From the NCBI GenBank assembly GCA_021324575.1, contig JAJPIW010000038.1:1-64000 (forward strand): DNA of 64,000 nt, read 5' to 3'. The notes under the pieces were generated by a model that saw nothing but the letters and a program-made list of their open reading frames with translations, did not search any database and was not told where the DNA came from. The stretch's first letter is position 1, and each line of letters opens with the position of its first letter. This DNA is from Intrasporangiaceae bacterium. Its GTDB lineage: Bacteria; Actinomycetota; Actinomycetes; Actinomycetales; Dermatophilaceae. Shown here piece after piece: positions 1-9,731 of this stretch. Both the position numbers and the translations under genes were made by a program.

Positions 1-340
1 GTCTGGGCCGTGTCTCAGTCCCAGTGTGGCCGGTCGCCCTCTCAGGCCGGCTACCCGTCGTCGCCTTGGTGAGCCACTACCTCACCAACAAGCTGATAGG
101 CCGCGAGTCCATCCCAGACCGAAAAACTTTCCAGACGGTAGCCATGCGGCTCCGTCTCGTATCCGGTATTAGCTCCGGTTTCCCGGGGTTATTCCAGAGT
201 CTGGGGCAGGTTACTCACGTGTTACTCACCCGTTCGCCACTGATCAGAGGGGAGCAAGCTCCCCTCGTCACCGTTCGACTTGCATGTGTTAAGCACGCCG
301 CCAGCGTTCGTCCTGAGCCAGGATCAAACTCTCCGTTGAT
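1..340 (-). rRNA. rrs: 16S ribosomal RNA, 5' portion (partial)
   Basis: The plus strand is the complement of a 16S gene. The universal 5' site AGAGTTTGATCCTGGCTCAG is read on the minus strand with its 5' end at 332, and the conserved GACTGAGACACGGCCCAGAC stretch runs off the left edge. About the first 330-340 nt of the gene are present, and the rest lies outside the window. The V1/V2 sequence is actinobacterial, and its style fits Intrasporangiaceae. The mature 5' end near 340 is estimated from the family, not proven. Confidence 0.97.
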
Positions 341-530
341 GTTTGACTCTCTGCGCCGAAGCCCAGAGAAATCGTTACCCCAAAGGGTTGTTTGCCTGGC
401 TGAGCAAGAACAACTAGCAATTGCTAGATGATCGTTGTCAACCAAAGGATTGTTCGTTGAGGCGGACTTCACCGGACCGTATGGCCCAGTTTCGCGCCAC
501 CTCAGACGAGGTTAATTGGCATCGATTTTT

Positions 531-553
531 GACACGCTGTTGAGTTCTCAAGG
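531..553 (-). promoter_or_regulatory. Conserved rRNA leader processing/antitermination box
   Basis: The minus strand reads CCTTGAGAACTCAACAGCGTG, a sequence strongly conserved in actinobacterial 16S leaders upstream of the mature 5' end. There it pairs with the 16S-23S spacer for RNase III processing and lies by the antitermination signals. The role comes from the family; the sequence itself is plain here. Confidence 0.8.
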
Positions 554-608
554 TTCGGACGCGCACCATCTCGGCAGTCTGTGACTGTCTCGTTGGGGCA
601 ACCGTTCT

Positions 609-637
609 ACTGTACGCGGCTCATTCTTGGGCGTCAA
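609..637 (-). promoter_or_regulatory. rRNA operon promoter
   Basis: On the minus strand a -35 TTGACG (632-637) and a -10 TACAGT (609-614) are separated by exactly 17 bp. Transcription would start near 602 and give a leader of about 260 nt before 16S. This is the best sigma-A-type promoter seen in the window. Confidence 0.8.
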
Positions 638-823
638 ATCCGTGACCCGCTCTTGGAGCGGCCGGCTCGATCGCGCTTGGCCTTCTTGCTGCGTTGTGTT
701 CCACTGTACCAGACCTTCAAGGCCTGCTTTTCGGTGGTGTCTGCCTTCCGGGACCGGCCTGCTTGGTGCGAGGTGACCCTCGCCGCTTGGCGTCCGTTCC
801 TCCCTGTCGGGCTGACGTCGAGA

Positions 824-853
824 ACATTAGACGACGTCTTCGGCCATCACCAA
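824..853 (-). promoter_or_regulatory. Possible second (upstream) rrn promoter
   Basis: On the minus strand TTGGTG (848-853) is followed after 18 bp by TAATGT (824-829). Actinobacterial rrn operons often have tandem promoters, but the -35 match is weak, so this is only a candidate. Confidence 0.3.
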
Positions 854-962
854 ATCGGTGCACGCATCCCGGGCGTGTCGTTGCCTCCGGACGGTCCAGT
901 TTGACTGGGACACAACGGAACTGGTCCGGAAGCGATGGACCGGCGGCCCGGCATACGACGGC

Positions 963-2243
963 TCAGGAGCGGTCAAGGCGCGCGGCTGCCATCGACTTGC
1001 GACCGCGACGGAGCACGGCGACGGCGCCGTGCAGGAAGTCCTCAGGGGCGAGCAGCTGCTCGGGATCGGTGATCTTCGTGCCGTTGACCGAGGCGCCGCC
1101 ATCCCCGATGGCGCGCCGGGCGGCGTTGCGTGAATCCACCAGCCCCACTGCCACGAGTGCGTCGGTCACCGACGTGCCGATGGTGACCGGTCCCCCGGGC
1201 AGCTCGGCGGTCGCGTCGCGCAGGGTCCCCTCGTCCAGCGCAGCCAGGTCGCCCTTGCCGAACAGGGCCTCCGACGCCGCCTGCACCGCGGCGGCGGCCG
1301 CGGCACCGTGGACCAGCGTCGTGATGTCCAGGGCGAGGGTCCGCTGTGCCGTCCGCCGGAAGGGCTCCTCGGCGACCTGGCGCGCCAGGTCGCCGATCTC
1401 CTCACGCGGACGATCGGTGAACACCTTGAGCAGGGCGACCACCGAGGCATCCTCGGTGTTGAGGAAGTACTGGTAGAAGGCATAGGGGCTCGTCATATCG
1501 GCCGAGAGCCAGACCGCGTTCCCCTCGCTCTTGCCGAACTTCACGCCGGCCGAGTCGGTGATGAGCGGAGTGGTGAGCAGGTGGACCGACGCCCCCTCGA
1601 CCCGGTGGATGAGGTCCGACCCGGCCGTGAGATTGCCCCACTGGTCGTTGCCGCCGGTCTGCAGGGTGCAGCCGTAGGAACGGAACAGCTCGAGGTAGTC
1701 CAGGCCCTGCAGCAGCTGGTAGCTGAACTCGGTGTAGGAGATGCCTTCGTCGCTGTTGAGCCGTGCGGCGACTGCGTCCTTCTTGACCATCTGGTTGACC
1801 CGGAAGTGCTTGCCCACGTCGCGCAGGAAGTCCAGTGCGGACAGCGGGGCCGTCCAGTCCAGGTTGTTGACCATCACGGCCGGGTGGGCGACCTCGGGGT
1901 CGGAGCCGTCGAAGTCCAGGAAGGGCTGGACGAGCTCCTGGATCCGGGCCACCCACTGCGCGGTCTGGTCCTTGGTCTTCAGCACCCGTTCGGCGCTGGG
2001 CCGCGGGTCGCCGATCAGTCCGGTCGACCCGCCGACGAGGCAGATCACCTTGTGGCCCGCCCGTTGCAGGTGCCGCAGCACGATGAGCTGGACGAGGTTG
2101 CCGAAGTGGAGTGATGGCGCGGTCGGGTCGAACCCGCAGTACGCCGTGATCGGCCCGTCGGCGAGTGCCTCGCGCAGCGCGGACTCGTCGGTGGTCTGCG
2201 CCACCAGCCCTCGCCACTGCAGCTCGTCGAAGATGTCGGTCAC
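963..2243 (-). CDS. tyrS: Tyrosine--tRNA ligase
   Basis: Class I aminoacyl-tRNA synthetase charging tRNA-Tyr in the cytoplasm, 426 residues, normal for bacterial TyrS. The HIGH-type motif is HFGN (residues 46-49), the KMSKS-type loop is KFGKS near residue 230, and a C-terminal S4 RNA-binding domain covers roughly the last 70 residues. The GTG start at 2243 is chosen because GGGGAG lies 7-8 nt upstream and the conserved N-terminus begins there. The open frame continues upstream to 2732, but that part has no family similarity. The gene faces the rrn operon and is transcribed toward it. No T-box-like leader was seen. Confidence 0.96.
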   Translation of the reverse strand: MTDIFDELQWRGLVAQTTDESALREALADGPITAYCGFDPTAPSLHFGNLVQLIVLRHLQRAGHKVICLVGGSTGLIGDPRPSAERVLKTKDQTAQWVARIQELVQPFLDFDGSDPEVAHPAVMVNNLDWTAPLSALDFLRDVGKHFRVNQMVKKDAVAARLNSDEGISYTEFSYQLLQGLDYLELFRSYGCTLQTGGNDQWGNLTAGSDLIHRVEGASVHLLTTPLITDSAGVKFGKSEGNAVWLSADMTSPYAFYQYFLNTEDASVVALLKVFTDRPREEIGDLARQVAEEPFRRTAQRTLALDITTLVHGAAAAAAVQAASEALFGKGDLAALDEGTLRDATAELPGGPVTIGTSVTDALVAVGLVDSRNAARRAIGDGGASVNGTKITDPEQLLAPEDFLHGAVAVLRRGRKSMAAARLDRS

Positions 2244-2271
2244 GATGGGTGCTCCCCTTCCGGTGCGCGTC

Positions 2272-2293
2272 CGGCATACGAGTCGGTATGCCG
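2272..2293. repeat. Inverted pair of the genome octamer (hairpin-capable)
   Basis: CGGCATAC (2272-2279) and GTATGCCG (2286-2293) form perfect 8-bp arms around a 6-bp spacer, in the divergent region between tyrS and the VOC gene. In species with uptake sequences, such facing pairs often act as terminators. Here the pair sits between two starts, so another role is possible. Confidence 0.7.
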
Positions 2294-2378
2294 CCCGCAA
2301 GCCTGCCGCACGCGGGCGGCCGTCCACCACCGAGTTCAGGATCCGGGCCGTCGGCCGGGCCGCGTAGCGTCTGTGCAC

Positions 2379-2759
2379 ATGACCGATCCGCAGATCTCGC
2401 TCGGGGCCATCGTCCTCGACGCAGCCGACCTGTCCACCGAGAGCACCTTCTGGGCTGCACTCCTCGGCGGGACCGTCGAGGAGGACGGCGACTGGCACAC
2501 GATCCGGCACGACGCCGGCCCGGCCATCGCCATCCAGCTCGCGCCAAACCACACCCGCCCGGGGTGGCCCGACGGCCCTCCGCAGCAGGTGCATCTCGAC
2601 TTCGACGTCCTGGACATCGCTACCGCGCACGAGCGCGCGATGGCAGCGGGCGCGGAGGTGCTGCACCCGGCAGCAGGGCCGAACCTGTCGGCGCCCCGGG
2701 GGTTCCAGGTCTACGCCGACCCGGCCGGCCACCCCTTCTGCCTGTGCTGGGGGCAGTGA
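2379..2759 (+). CDS. VOC/glyoxalase-fold protein
   Basis: A 126-residue single-domain protein of the vicinal oxygen chelate superfamily. The N-terminus LGAIVLDAADL, the central QVHLDFDV segment and the C-terminal DPAGHPFCLCW segment are the usual conserved blocks. The substrate cannot be told; such small actinobacterial members are often annotated as glyoxalase-like. ATG 2379 is preferred over GTG 2373 because TAGCGT (2365-2370) lies 8 nt upstream, as expected for a leaderless mRNA. The following phosphatase gene starts 2 nt after the stop, so the two probably form an operon. Confidence 0.8.
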   Translation: MTDPQISLGAIVLDAADLSTESTFWAALLGGTVEEDGDWHTIRHDAGPAIAIQLAPNHTRPGWPDGPPQQVHLDFDVLDIATAHERAMAAGAEVLHPAAGPNLSAPRGFQVYADPAGHPFCLCWGQ

Positions 2760-2761
2760 CC

Positions 2762-3325
2762 ATGGCTGGCCCCGACACCCTGATGATCATCCGGCACGGC
2801 GAGAAGCCGGCGGACCCGCCGGCGACCCCACCGCCCTACGGCGTCGACGCCGAGGGCAAGCAGAGTGAGCACTCGCTCGTTCCGCGCGGCTGGCAGCGGG
2901 CCGGCGCGCTCGCCAAGGTCCTCGGGGCGGCCACACCACCGGCACCTCTTGTCCAGCCGACCGCCATCTTCGCCCCGGACTACAGCGCCGAGACCACCAG
3001 CCATCGCACGACCGAGACGGTGACGCCGCTCGGGGACCGGCTCGGGCTGCAGATCCAGAAGCCGGTCGCCAAGGGGGCCGAGGAGCAGCTGGTCCTCGAC
3101 CATCTGGTGTCCGCTGCCGGCCACGTCCTGGTCTGCTGGGAGCACCACCACATCCCGGCCATCGTGGCCGGCCTCGGCACCGCGCTGGGGGTGAGCGCCA
3201 TCCCGGCCATCGGCCGGTCCTGGCCGGACGACGACTTCGACTCGGTGCTCGTCTTCACCCGGTCCGCCGACGGCTACTCGCTCGCGGTGACCAGCCAGGA
3301 CGCGCTCGCCGGCGACACGCCTTGA
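2762..3325 (+). CDS. Histidine phosphatase family protein
   Basis: A 187-residue protein with the phosphoglycerate-mutase-type signature LMIIRHGEK near residues 7-15 (catalytic His in RHG) and a second conserved histidine in CWEHHHIP near residues 123-130. The family transfers or removes phosphate through a phospho-histidine; the substrate here is unknown. It follows the VOC gene almost without a gap. An alternative GTG start at 2756 would overlap the VOC stop codon in the usual GTGA arrangement of this genome, adding two residues. It converges with mpg, whose stop is at 3335. Confidence 0.8.
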   Translation: MAGPDTLMIIRHGEKPADPPATPPPYGVDAEGKQSEHSLVPRGWQRAGALAKVLGAATPPAPLVQPTAIFAPDYSAETTSHRTTETVTPLGDRLGLQIQKPVAKGAEEQLVLDHLVSAAGHVLVCWEHHHIPAIVAGLGTALGVSAIPAIGRSWPDDDFDSVLVFTRSADGYSLAVTSQDALAGDTP

Positions 3326-3334
3326 CCGAGGCTC

Positions 3335-4003
3335 TCAGCTCGGGGCTGACCTGACTCTGCCCGGGCGATACGCCGAGACGGTGGGGTCTCCCGCGACCCA
3401 GAACCGCCAGGCGTATGCCACGCCGTCACCTCCTGCGCCGCTCACGCCGACCCGCGGGCCGGTCCGGATCCGCTCGGGGTCGACCGGCGCAGCCGGGGCC
3501 CGGACGACGAGGTCGAGGGGTGCCCGCGGCGTGGGTCGGCGCAGCGCTGGGCGACAGAAGTCGCGGTCGGTGTGCGAGCCGTCCAGGCCCAGCGCCGTGG
3601 CCAGCCGGGCCGGGCCGCGCGCACGGTCCCGAAGCATGAGGTGGTCCCGGCCACGCGCGGCGAGGTCGAATCCGTGGACGACCTCTCCGGCCCGCAACAG
3701 CACCGCACTGGCGCGACCTTCTTGGCCGCAGACCACATTTGCGCAGAAATGCATCCCGTAGGTGAAGTAGACGTAGAGGAAGCCTGCGGGCCCGAACATG
3801 ACCCGGGTCCGTGGGGTCTCACCCCGGAAGGCGTGGGATCCGGGGTCGTCGCGGCCGGCATACGCCTCGGTCTCGGTGATCCGCACGGTCACCCCGGCGT
3901 GCTCGACCGTGCAGCCGAGCAGGTCGGGGGCGACCTCGAGCGAGCTCCGCGCGAAGAACGACCGCGGCAGGCGGGACGGCCGCGGCCCGGGCGAGCCGGT
4001 CAC
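3335..4003 (-). CDS. mpg: DNA-3-methyladenine glycosylase (AAG/Mpg family)
   Basis: Excises alkylated or deaminated purines in base excision repair. The 222-residue protein carries the AAG signature ITETEAYAG (residues 42-50), where Glu46 and Tyr48 correspond to the catalytic Glu and base-stacking Tyr of the human enzyme, then PRTRVMFGPAGFLYVYFTYG. GTG 4003 overlaps the TetR stop codon (GTGA), so the gene is the last member of the operon that begins at 5495. The mpg-tyrS neighbourhood is common in actinobacteria. Confidence 0.92.
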   Translation of the reverse strand: MTGSPGPRPSRLPRSFFARSSLEVAPDLLGCTVEHAGVTVRITETEAYAGRDDPGSHAFRGETPRTRVMFGPAGFLYVYFTYGMHFCANVVCGQEGRASAVLLRAGEVVHGFDLAARGRDHLMLRDRARGPARLATALGLDGSHTDRDFCRPALRRPTPRAPLDLVVRAPAAPVDPERIRTGPRVGVSGAGGDGVAYAWRFWVAGDPTVSAYRPGRVRSAPS

Positions 4004-4692
4004 GCGCGCAGGCTCCGGACCAGGGCGACGATGTCGTCGGCAGCTCCCCTGACTCCCGGGAGCCGGGTGAGGCGTACGAGGCGGTCGACGAGCGGAACCG
4101 CCCGGTCGACCAGCTGGCGGGTCCGCCGCCGCCCCTCGCTGCTGTCGTGGACCCAGAAGAGCACTACGCCCATCTGGGCCAGCCACAGCAGCTCGGGCAG
4201 CTCACCCCTGACCGTCGCCGGGACCTTGAGGTCGGCGCCGTCGACGACCCGCGCCATGAGCGCCACGCTGGCCTCCCGGGCCGGCGCCGACTCCGGACTG
4301 AACGGTGAGAGCGGGCTCGCCGGCTCGGCCGCGACCTTGAAGAACTTGCCGGCGAAGTGGTGGTACGGCTCGGCGACGTCGACCCAGGCCGTGAGCGTGC
4401 CCCGGAGCCGGCCGGCGAACGTCGTCTCGTGGGCGAGTGCTGCCTCGGCAGCAGCCGTGTGCTCGACCTGGATCCGGTCGTAGAACGCCTGGATCAGGTG
4501 CTCCTTGGAGCCGAAGTAGTAGTAGGCGTTGCCGAGGGACACCCCGGCCCGCTCGGCCACCGCACGCATGGTCGTCTTGTCGTAGCCACGCTCGAGGAAC
4601 AGTGCCTGGGCGGCGGTCGCGATGGCTGCCCGAGTGGCCTCACCCTTGTCCGAGCGGGGCACAGGAACGGTCACAGTCGTCAGCGTAGCCAT
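4000..4692 (-). CDS. TetR family transcriptional regulator
   Basis: A 230-residue TetR-type repressor. The N-terminal HTH covers about residues 17-67 and includes TTMRAVAERAGVSLGNAYYY, followed by a ligand-binding domain of unknown specificity. ATG 4692 has AGGAGG 5 nt upstream. The start lies 53 nt inside the end of the DCC gene. The operator pair at 5507-5561 in front of this operon is the likely target, implying autoregulation. Mpg follows with a 4-nt overlap. Confidence 0.9.
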   Translation of the reverse strand: MATLTTVTVPVPRSDKGEATRAAIATAAQALFLERGYDKTTMRAVAERAGVSLGNAYYYFGSKEHLIQAFYDRIQVEHTAAAEAALAHETTFAGRLRGTLTAWVDVAEPYHHFAGKFFKVAAEPASPLSPFSPESAPAREASVALMARVVDGADLKVPATVRGELPELLWLAQMGVVLFWVHDSSEGRRRTRQLVDRAVPLVDRLVRLTRLPGVRGAADDIVALVRSLRA

Positions 4693-5050
4693 CGGCACCT
4701 CCTGCCCCGGCGACGGCCGAACGCAGTCCGGCCGCGGCATACGCCATGGCCCGGGCGACCGGCAGGCCGCCCGGAGTGGCCAGCCGCTCGGCCAGGAGGC
4801 GGTGCTGACGGGTCGCCCAGAGCAGGACGACCCAGGCCTGGGGACCAGTCCAGATCTCCCCGGTGTCGGCGAGGACCGTGACCTCCCTGAGAGTGGCCGA
4901 GCGGTCCAGCTCGGGCCAGCGGCGGCGGGCCTGCTCGGACCCGGCCGGCACGGCATACAGGGTGAGATGTGCCGGTTGGGCGAGGAGCCAGTCCCGGAAG
5001 CGGGTGCACACGGGACAGCCCGCGTCGTAGAGGACGGTGAGCGACTGCAT
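4640..5050 (-). CDS. DCC family thiol-disulfide oxidoreductase (DUF393)
   Basis: A 136-residue protein beginning with the family signature VLYDAGCPVC (residues 6-15), where the CxxC pair (Cys12, Cys15) is the presumed redox centre. DUF393/DCC proteins have a thioredoxin-like fold and no agreed substrate. It begins 4 nt after the stop of the membrane protein gene (5055-5495) and overlaps the downstream tetR by 53 nt, so its last 17 or so codons also encode the TetR start region in another frame. The C-terminal tail after residue 115 is therefore probably non-conserved. Confidence 0.82.
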   Translation of the reverse strand: MQSLTVLYDAGCPVCTRFRDWLLAQPAHLTLYAVPAGSEQARRRWPELDRSATLREVTVLADTGEIWTGPQAWVVLLWATRQHRLLAERLATPGGLPVARAMAYAAAGLRSAVAGAGGADGYADDCDRSCAPLGQG

Positions 5051-5054
5051 CGGC

Positions 5055-5495
5055 TCAGCCGGCGGGAGGTGCCGGGAAGGCGTATGCCGGTGTCCCCGGG
5101 TCGGGCGGGTAGATCGCCTGCGGGGCGACCGGCGGGATCCGCAGGTGCTCGGACCGGGCCCGCCGGCGCATCCGGCTGAAGACGAGGACGTTGAGCAGGT
5201 GGACGATGCCGAGCACGAACAGGGCGGTGCCGACCTTGAAGCTCAGCTGCTCGACGACGAGCTGGCCGGAGCTGATGTCGTGGCCGTTGGTCAGGTGCAG
5301 GGCGACGAAGCCGAGGTTGAGCAGGTAGAACCCGACGACGAGCAGATGGTTGACCGCACCGGCGAGGCCCTCGTTGCCGTCGAAGACGTCGATGAGGAAC
5401 AGCTTGCCGTTGCGCGACAGGGTGAGACCGACCCAGATGGTGATGGGCACGGTGATGAGCAGATACAGCAGGTAGGCGACCACCTTGAGGTCCAT
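5055..5495 (-). CDS. Small integral membrane protein of a TetR-controlled operon
   Basis: 146 residues with three hydrophobic segments: about 4-24, 48-68 and 84-105. A basic stretch (SRMRRRARSEH) and a Pro/Ala-rich tail follow. I do not recognise a named family. ATG 5495 has AAAGGAGG about 5 nt upstream. As first gene of the operon with DCC, TetR and Mpg it is directly under the double operator. A membrane partner for the DCC redox protein is a reasonable guess but is not shown. Confidence 0.75.
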   Translation of the reverse strand: MDLKVVAYLLYLLITVPITIWVGLTLSRNGKLFLIDVFDGNEGLAGAVNHLLVVGFYLLNLGFVALHLTNGHDISSGQLVVEQLSFKVGTALFVLGIVHLLNVLVFSRMRRRARSEHLRIPPVAPQAIYPPDPGTPAYAFPAPPAG

Positions 5496-5506
5496 GACCC
5501 CCTCCT

Positions 5507-5561
5507 TTGAACGCGTTCAACTTGGTGGTTCGAGGCTAGCACACTGTTTGAACGCGTTCAG
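5507..5561 (-). promoter_or_regulatory. Double TetR-type operator over the operon promoter
   Basis: Two palindromes, TTGAACGCGTTCAA (5507-5520) and TTGAACGCGTTCAG (5548-5561), have centres 41 bp apart, close to four helical turns. A possible -10 (TAGCCT on the minus strand) lies between them. The upstream copy would cover the -35 and the downstream copy abuts the Shine-Dalgarno of the gene starting at 5495. Binding by the TetR at 4000-4692 is inferred from position and symmetry. Confidence 0.75.
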
Positions 5562-5567
5562 TTCCCA

Positions 5568-5647
5568 AAGTTATCGGGCTCTCGGGGTAGTTCTCTCCGC
5601 ACCCGAGTTTCGTTGTCGGGTGCTCACGGGACTTGTCGGGTGCGGAG
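5568..5647 (+). repeat. 80-bp structured repeat, copy A
   Basis: Begins AAGTTATCGGG. Two exclusive hairpins are possible. The outer one uses CTCTCCGCACCCGA (5593-5606) with TCGGGTGCGGAGAG (5636-5649, two bases past the aligned unit). The inner one pairs GCACCCGA with TCGGGTGC. Identity is about 94% with copy B and 86% with copy C by direct alignment. Confidence 0.85.
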
Positions 5648-5653
5648 AGGCTC

Positions 5654-5695
5654 TGTCCACAGGCCCATGACTCCGTATGCCGTGTCCACAGGCCC
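5654..5695 (+). promoter_or_regulatory. Direct repeat upstream of the AbiEi-like gene
   Basis: TGTCCACAGGCCC occurs at 5654-5666 and again at 5683-5695, with a genome octamer between them (5675-5682). It sits just before the start at 5743, where a regulator of this gene would bind. AbiEi-type antitoxins are known to bind repeats upstream of their own operons, but no binding evidence exists here. Confidence 0.35.
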
Positions 5696-5742
5696 CGAGG
5701 CCCGGGATGCGCCGACCACCCGGGCTGCGGGAACCTGCCGCC

Positions 5743-6783
5743 ATGGATGCAGCACTGGCGGCCGTGGCCGCGATGCACGGGGGCGTGTTCACCCGACAGC
5801 AGGCCCTGACCTGTGGAGTCTCGGACATGGCGCTGTTGGGCCTGACCCGAGGCAAGGAGGTCATCACACTGGGCCGATCGGCCTACGCCGTGGCATCGGC
5901 CGTTCCGGATCGCGCTCAGCCCGGCTACGACGTGGCCTTCCATGCGCTCAGAGCCAGGGCGGCCTTGCTCGTCTACCCCGATGCGCACCTGTGTGGCGTA
6001 TCCCTCCTGGCGGTCGCCGGCGTCGACATCTACGGCGCCGACCTGCGGCGGGTCGAGCTGGTCCGCGACGTCCGCCAAGAGGTGCTCACCCAGCTGTGCC
6101 GGATCCGGCCGCGACACGCAGTCATCCGTCCGGGCCTCCCCAAGGACCCGTCGCCCCGGGCCGAAGGTGTGGCCGAGGCCATTGCCGGAGCGGTCGTCCA
6201 GCTCGCGATGGACCACGGCTTCCTGGCCGGTGTCTGCTCGGCAGATGACGCGATGCACGACGGCTGGACCACCAGGGAGGACCTGGCCCGAGCGGTTGGC
6301 GTGCTGGCTCACTGGTCGAGAGGCAGCCGCGCCCAGACCATGCTGGCGTTTGCCGACGGGCGATCGGAGTCGGTGGGCGAGTCCCGCCTGCGGGTGATCC
6401 TCGTCCTGGGTGGGATCCCCGTCGAGCCTCAGTACATCATCAAGGCCGGCGGCACCGTGATCGCCTGTTGTGACCTGAAGGTCAAGGGCGTCCGGCTCGT
6501 TCTCGAGTTCGACGGCAAGGTCAAGTATGCCGGTGCTGGCGGCGAGGTGTTGTGGAAGGAGAAGAAGCGCGAAGACGGCATACGGCGGACCAACCACGGC
6601 GCGGAGCGCGTGATCTGGGTCGAGCTCGACCGGGAAGCCGTGCTGCTCGCTCGCGTCCGGGCTGCCATCGCCGCGGCCGACCTCGACACCGACGGCGTTG
6701 AGGCGGACGGCACTCTCACCGGTGGCGGCGACTGCTCCGCACCCGACAAGTCCCGTGAGGACCCGACAACGAAACTCGGGTGA
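5743..6783 (+). CDS. AbiEi-like N-terminal domain plus DUF559/VSR-like nuclease-fold protein
   Basis: 346 residues. The N-terminal part (ALAAVAAMHGGVFTRQQAL) resembles the winged-helix start of type IV antitoxin AbiEi proteins. The C-terminal part has residues typical of the VSR/DUF559 nuclease fold: GESR near residue 211, then EFDGK near 256 and a later KKREDGIRR segment. Substrate and activity are unknown; such solo genes are frequent in actinobacteria. ATG 5743 is chosen because similarity begins there, but no good Shine-Dalgarno is visible and upstream in-frame starts exist (5677, 5707). The last 16 or so residues (SAPDKSREDPTTKLG) are encoded inside repeat B. No AbiEii-like toxin gene is next to it. 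Confidence 0.7.
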   Translation: MDAALAAVAAMHGGVFTRQQALTCGVSDMALLGLTRGKEVITLGRSAYAVASAVPDRAQPGYDVAFHALRARAALLVYPDAHLCGVSLLAVAGVDIYGADLRRVELVRDVRQEVLTQLCRIRPRHAVIRPGLPKDPSPRAEGVAEAIAGAVVQLAMDHGFLAGVCSADDAMHDGWTTREDLARAVGVLAHWSRGSRAQTMLAFADGRSESVGESRLRVILVLGGIPVEPQYIIKAGGTVIACCDLKVKGVRLVLEFDGKVKYAGAGGEVLWKEKKREDGIRRTNHGAERVIWVELDREAVLLARVRAAIAAADLDTDGVEADGTLTGGGDCSAPDKSREDPTTKLG

Positions 6784-6814
6784 GGAGGGAACTACCCCGA
6801 GGACCCGATAACTT
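6735..6814 (-). repeat. 80-bp structured repeat, copy B
   Basis: Inverted relative to copy A and ending with CCCGATAACTT at 6814. It overlaps the last 49 nt of the AbiEi-like gene, whose TGA (6781-6783) is part of the repeat, and ends 15 bp before the argH stop codon. The inner hairpin is weaker here (about 6 bp) than in copies A and C. Confidence 0.85.
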
Positions 6815-6829
6815 CGCCGCAGGTGCGGG

Positions 6830-9727
<2,898 letters not shown>

Positions 9728-9731
<4 letters not shown>

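Larger units (their letters stand above)
341..962 (-). other. rrn leader and promoter region, no protein gene
   Basis: This gene-free stretch lies between tyrS and 16S and is the external leader of the rRNA operon. It holds a perfect 14-bp palindrome CTAGCAATTGCTAG at 414-427, the conserved leader box at 531-553, a strong promoter at 609-637 and a weaker candidate at 824-853. One copy of the genome-wide octamer is at 949-956. No clear terminator for tyrS was seen. Apparent reading frames across it have no recognisable protein content. Confidence 0.8.
5568..6814. mobile_element. Candidate cassette: AbiEi/DUF559-like gene between 80-bp inverted repeats
   Basis: Repeat A (5568-5647, plus orientation) and repeat B (6735-6814, minus orientation) differ at 5 of 80 positions and face each other as terminal inverted repeats around a single gene. 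No transposase is present and no target duplication was seen at the outer edges. A third copy is at 48887-48966 without cargo. Movement by a trans-acting enzyme, or simply two intergenic repeats beside one gene, are both possible. Confidence 0.4.

Noticed and set aside
24-904. Protein genes in the 16S and leader region
   Set aside because: These frames lie on rRNA complement or leader sequence and encode no recognisable protein.
2244-2378. T-box riboswitch before tyrS
   Set aside because: Only 135 bp separate tyrS from the divergent VOC gene, and no T-box sequence or specifier loop was seen.
2244-2732. N-terminal extension of TyrS up to 2732
   Set aside because: It overlaps the VOC gene on the other strand and has no TyrS similarity. 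GTG 2243 has a good ribosome site.
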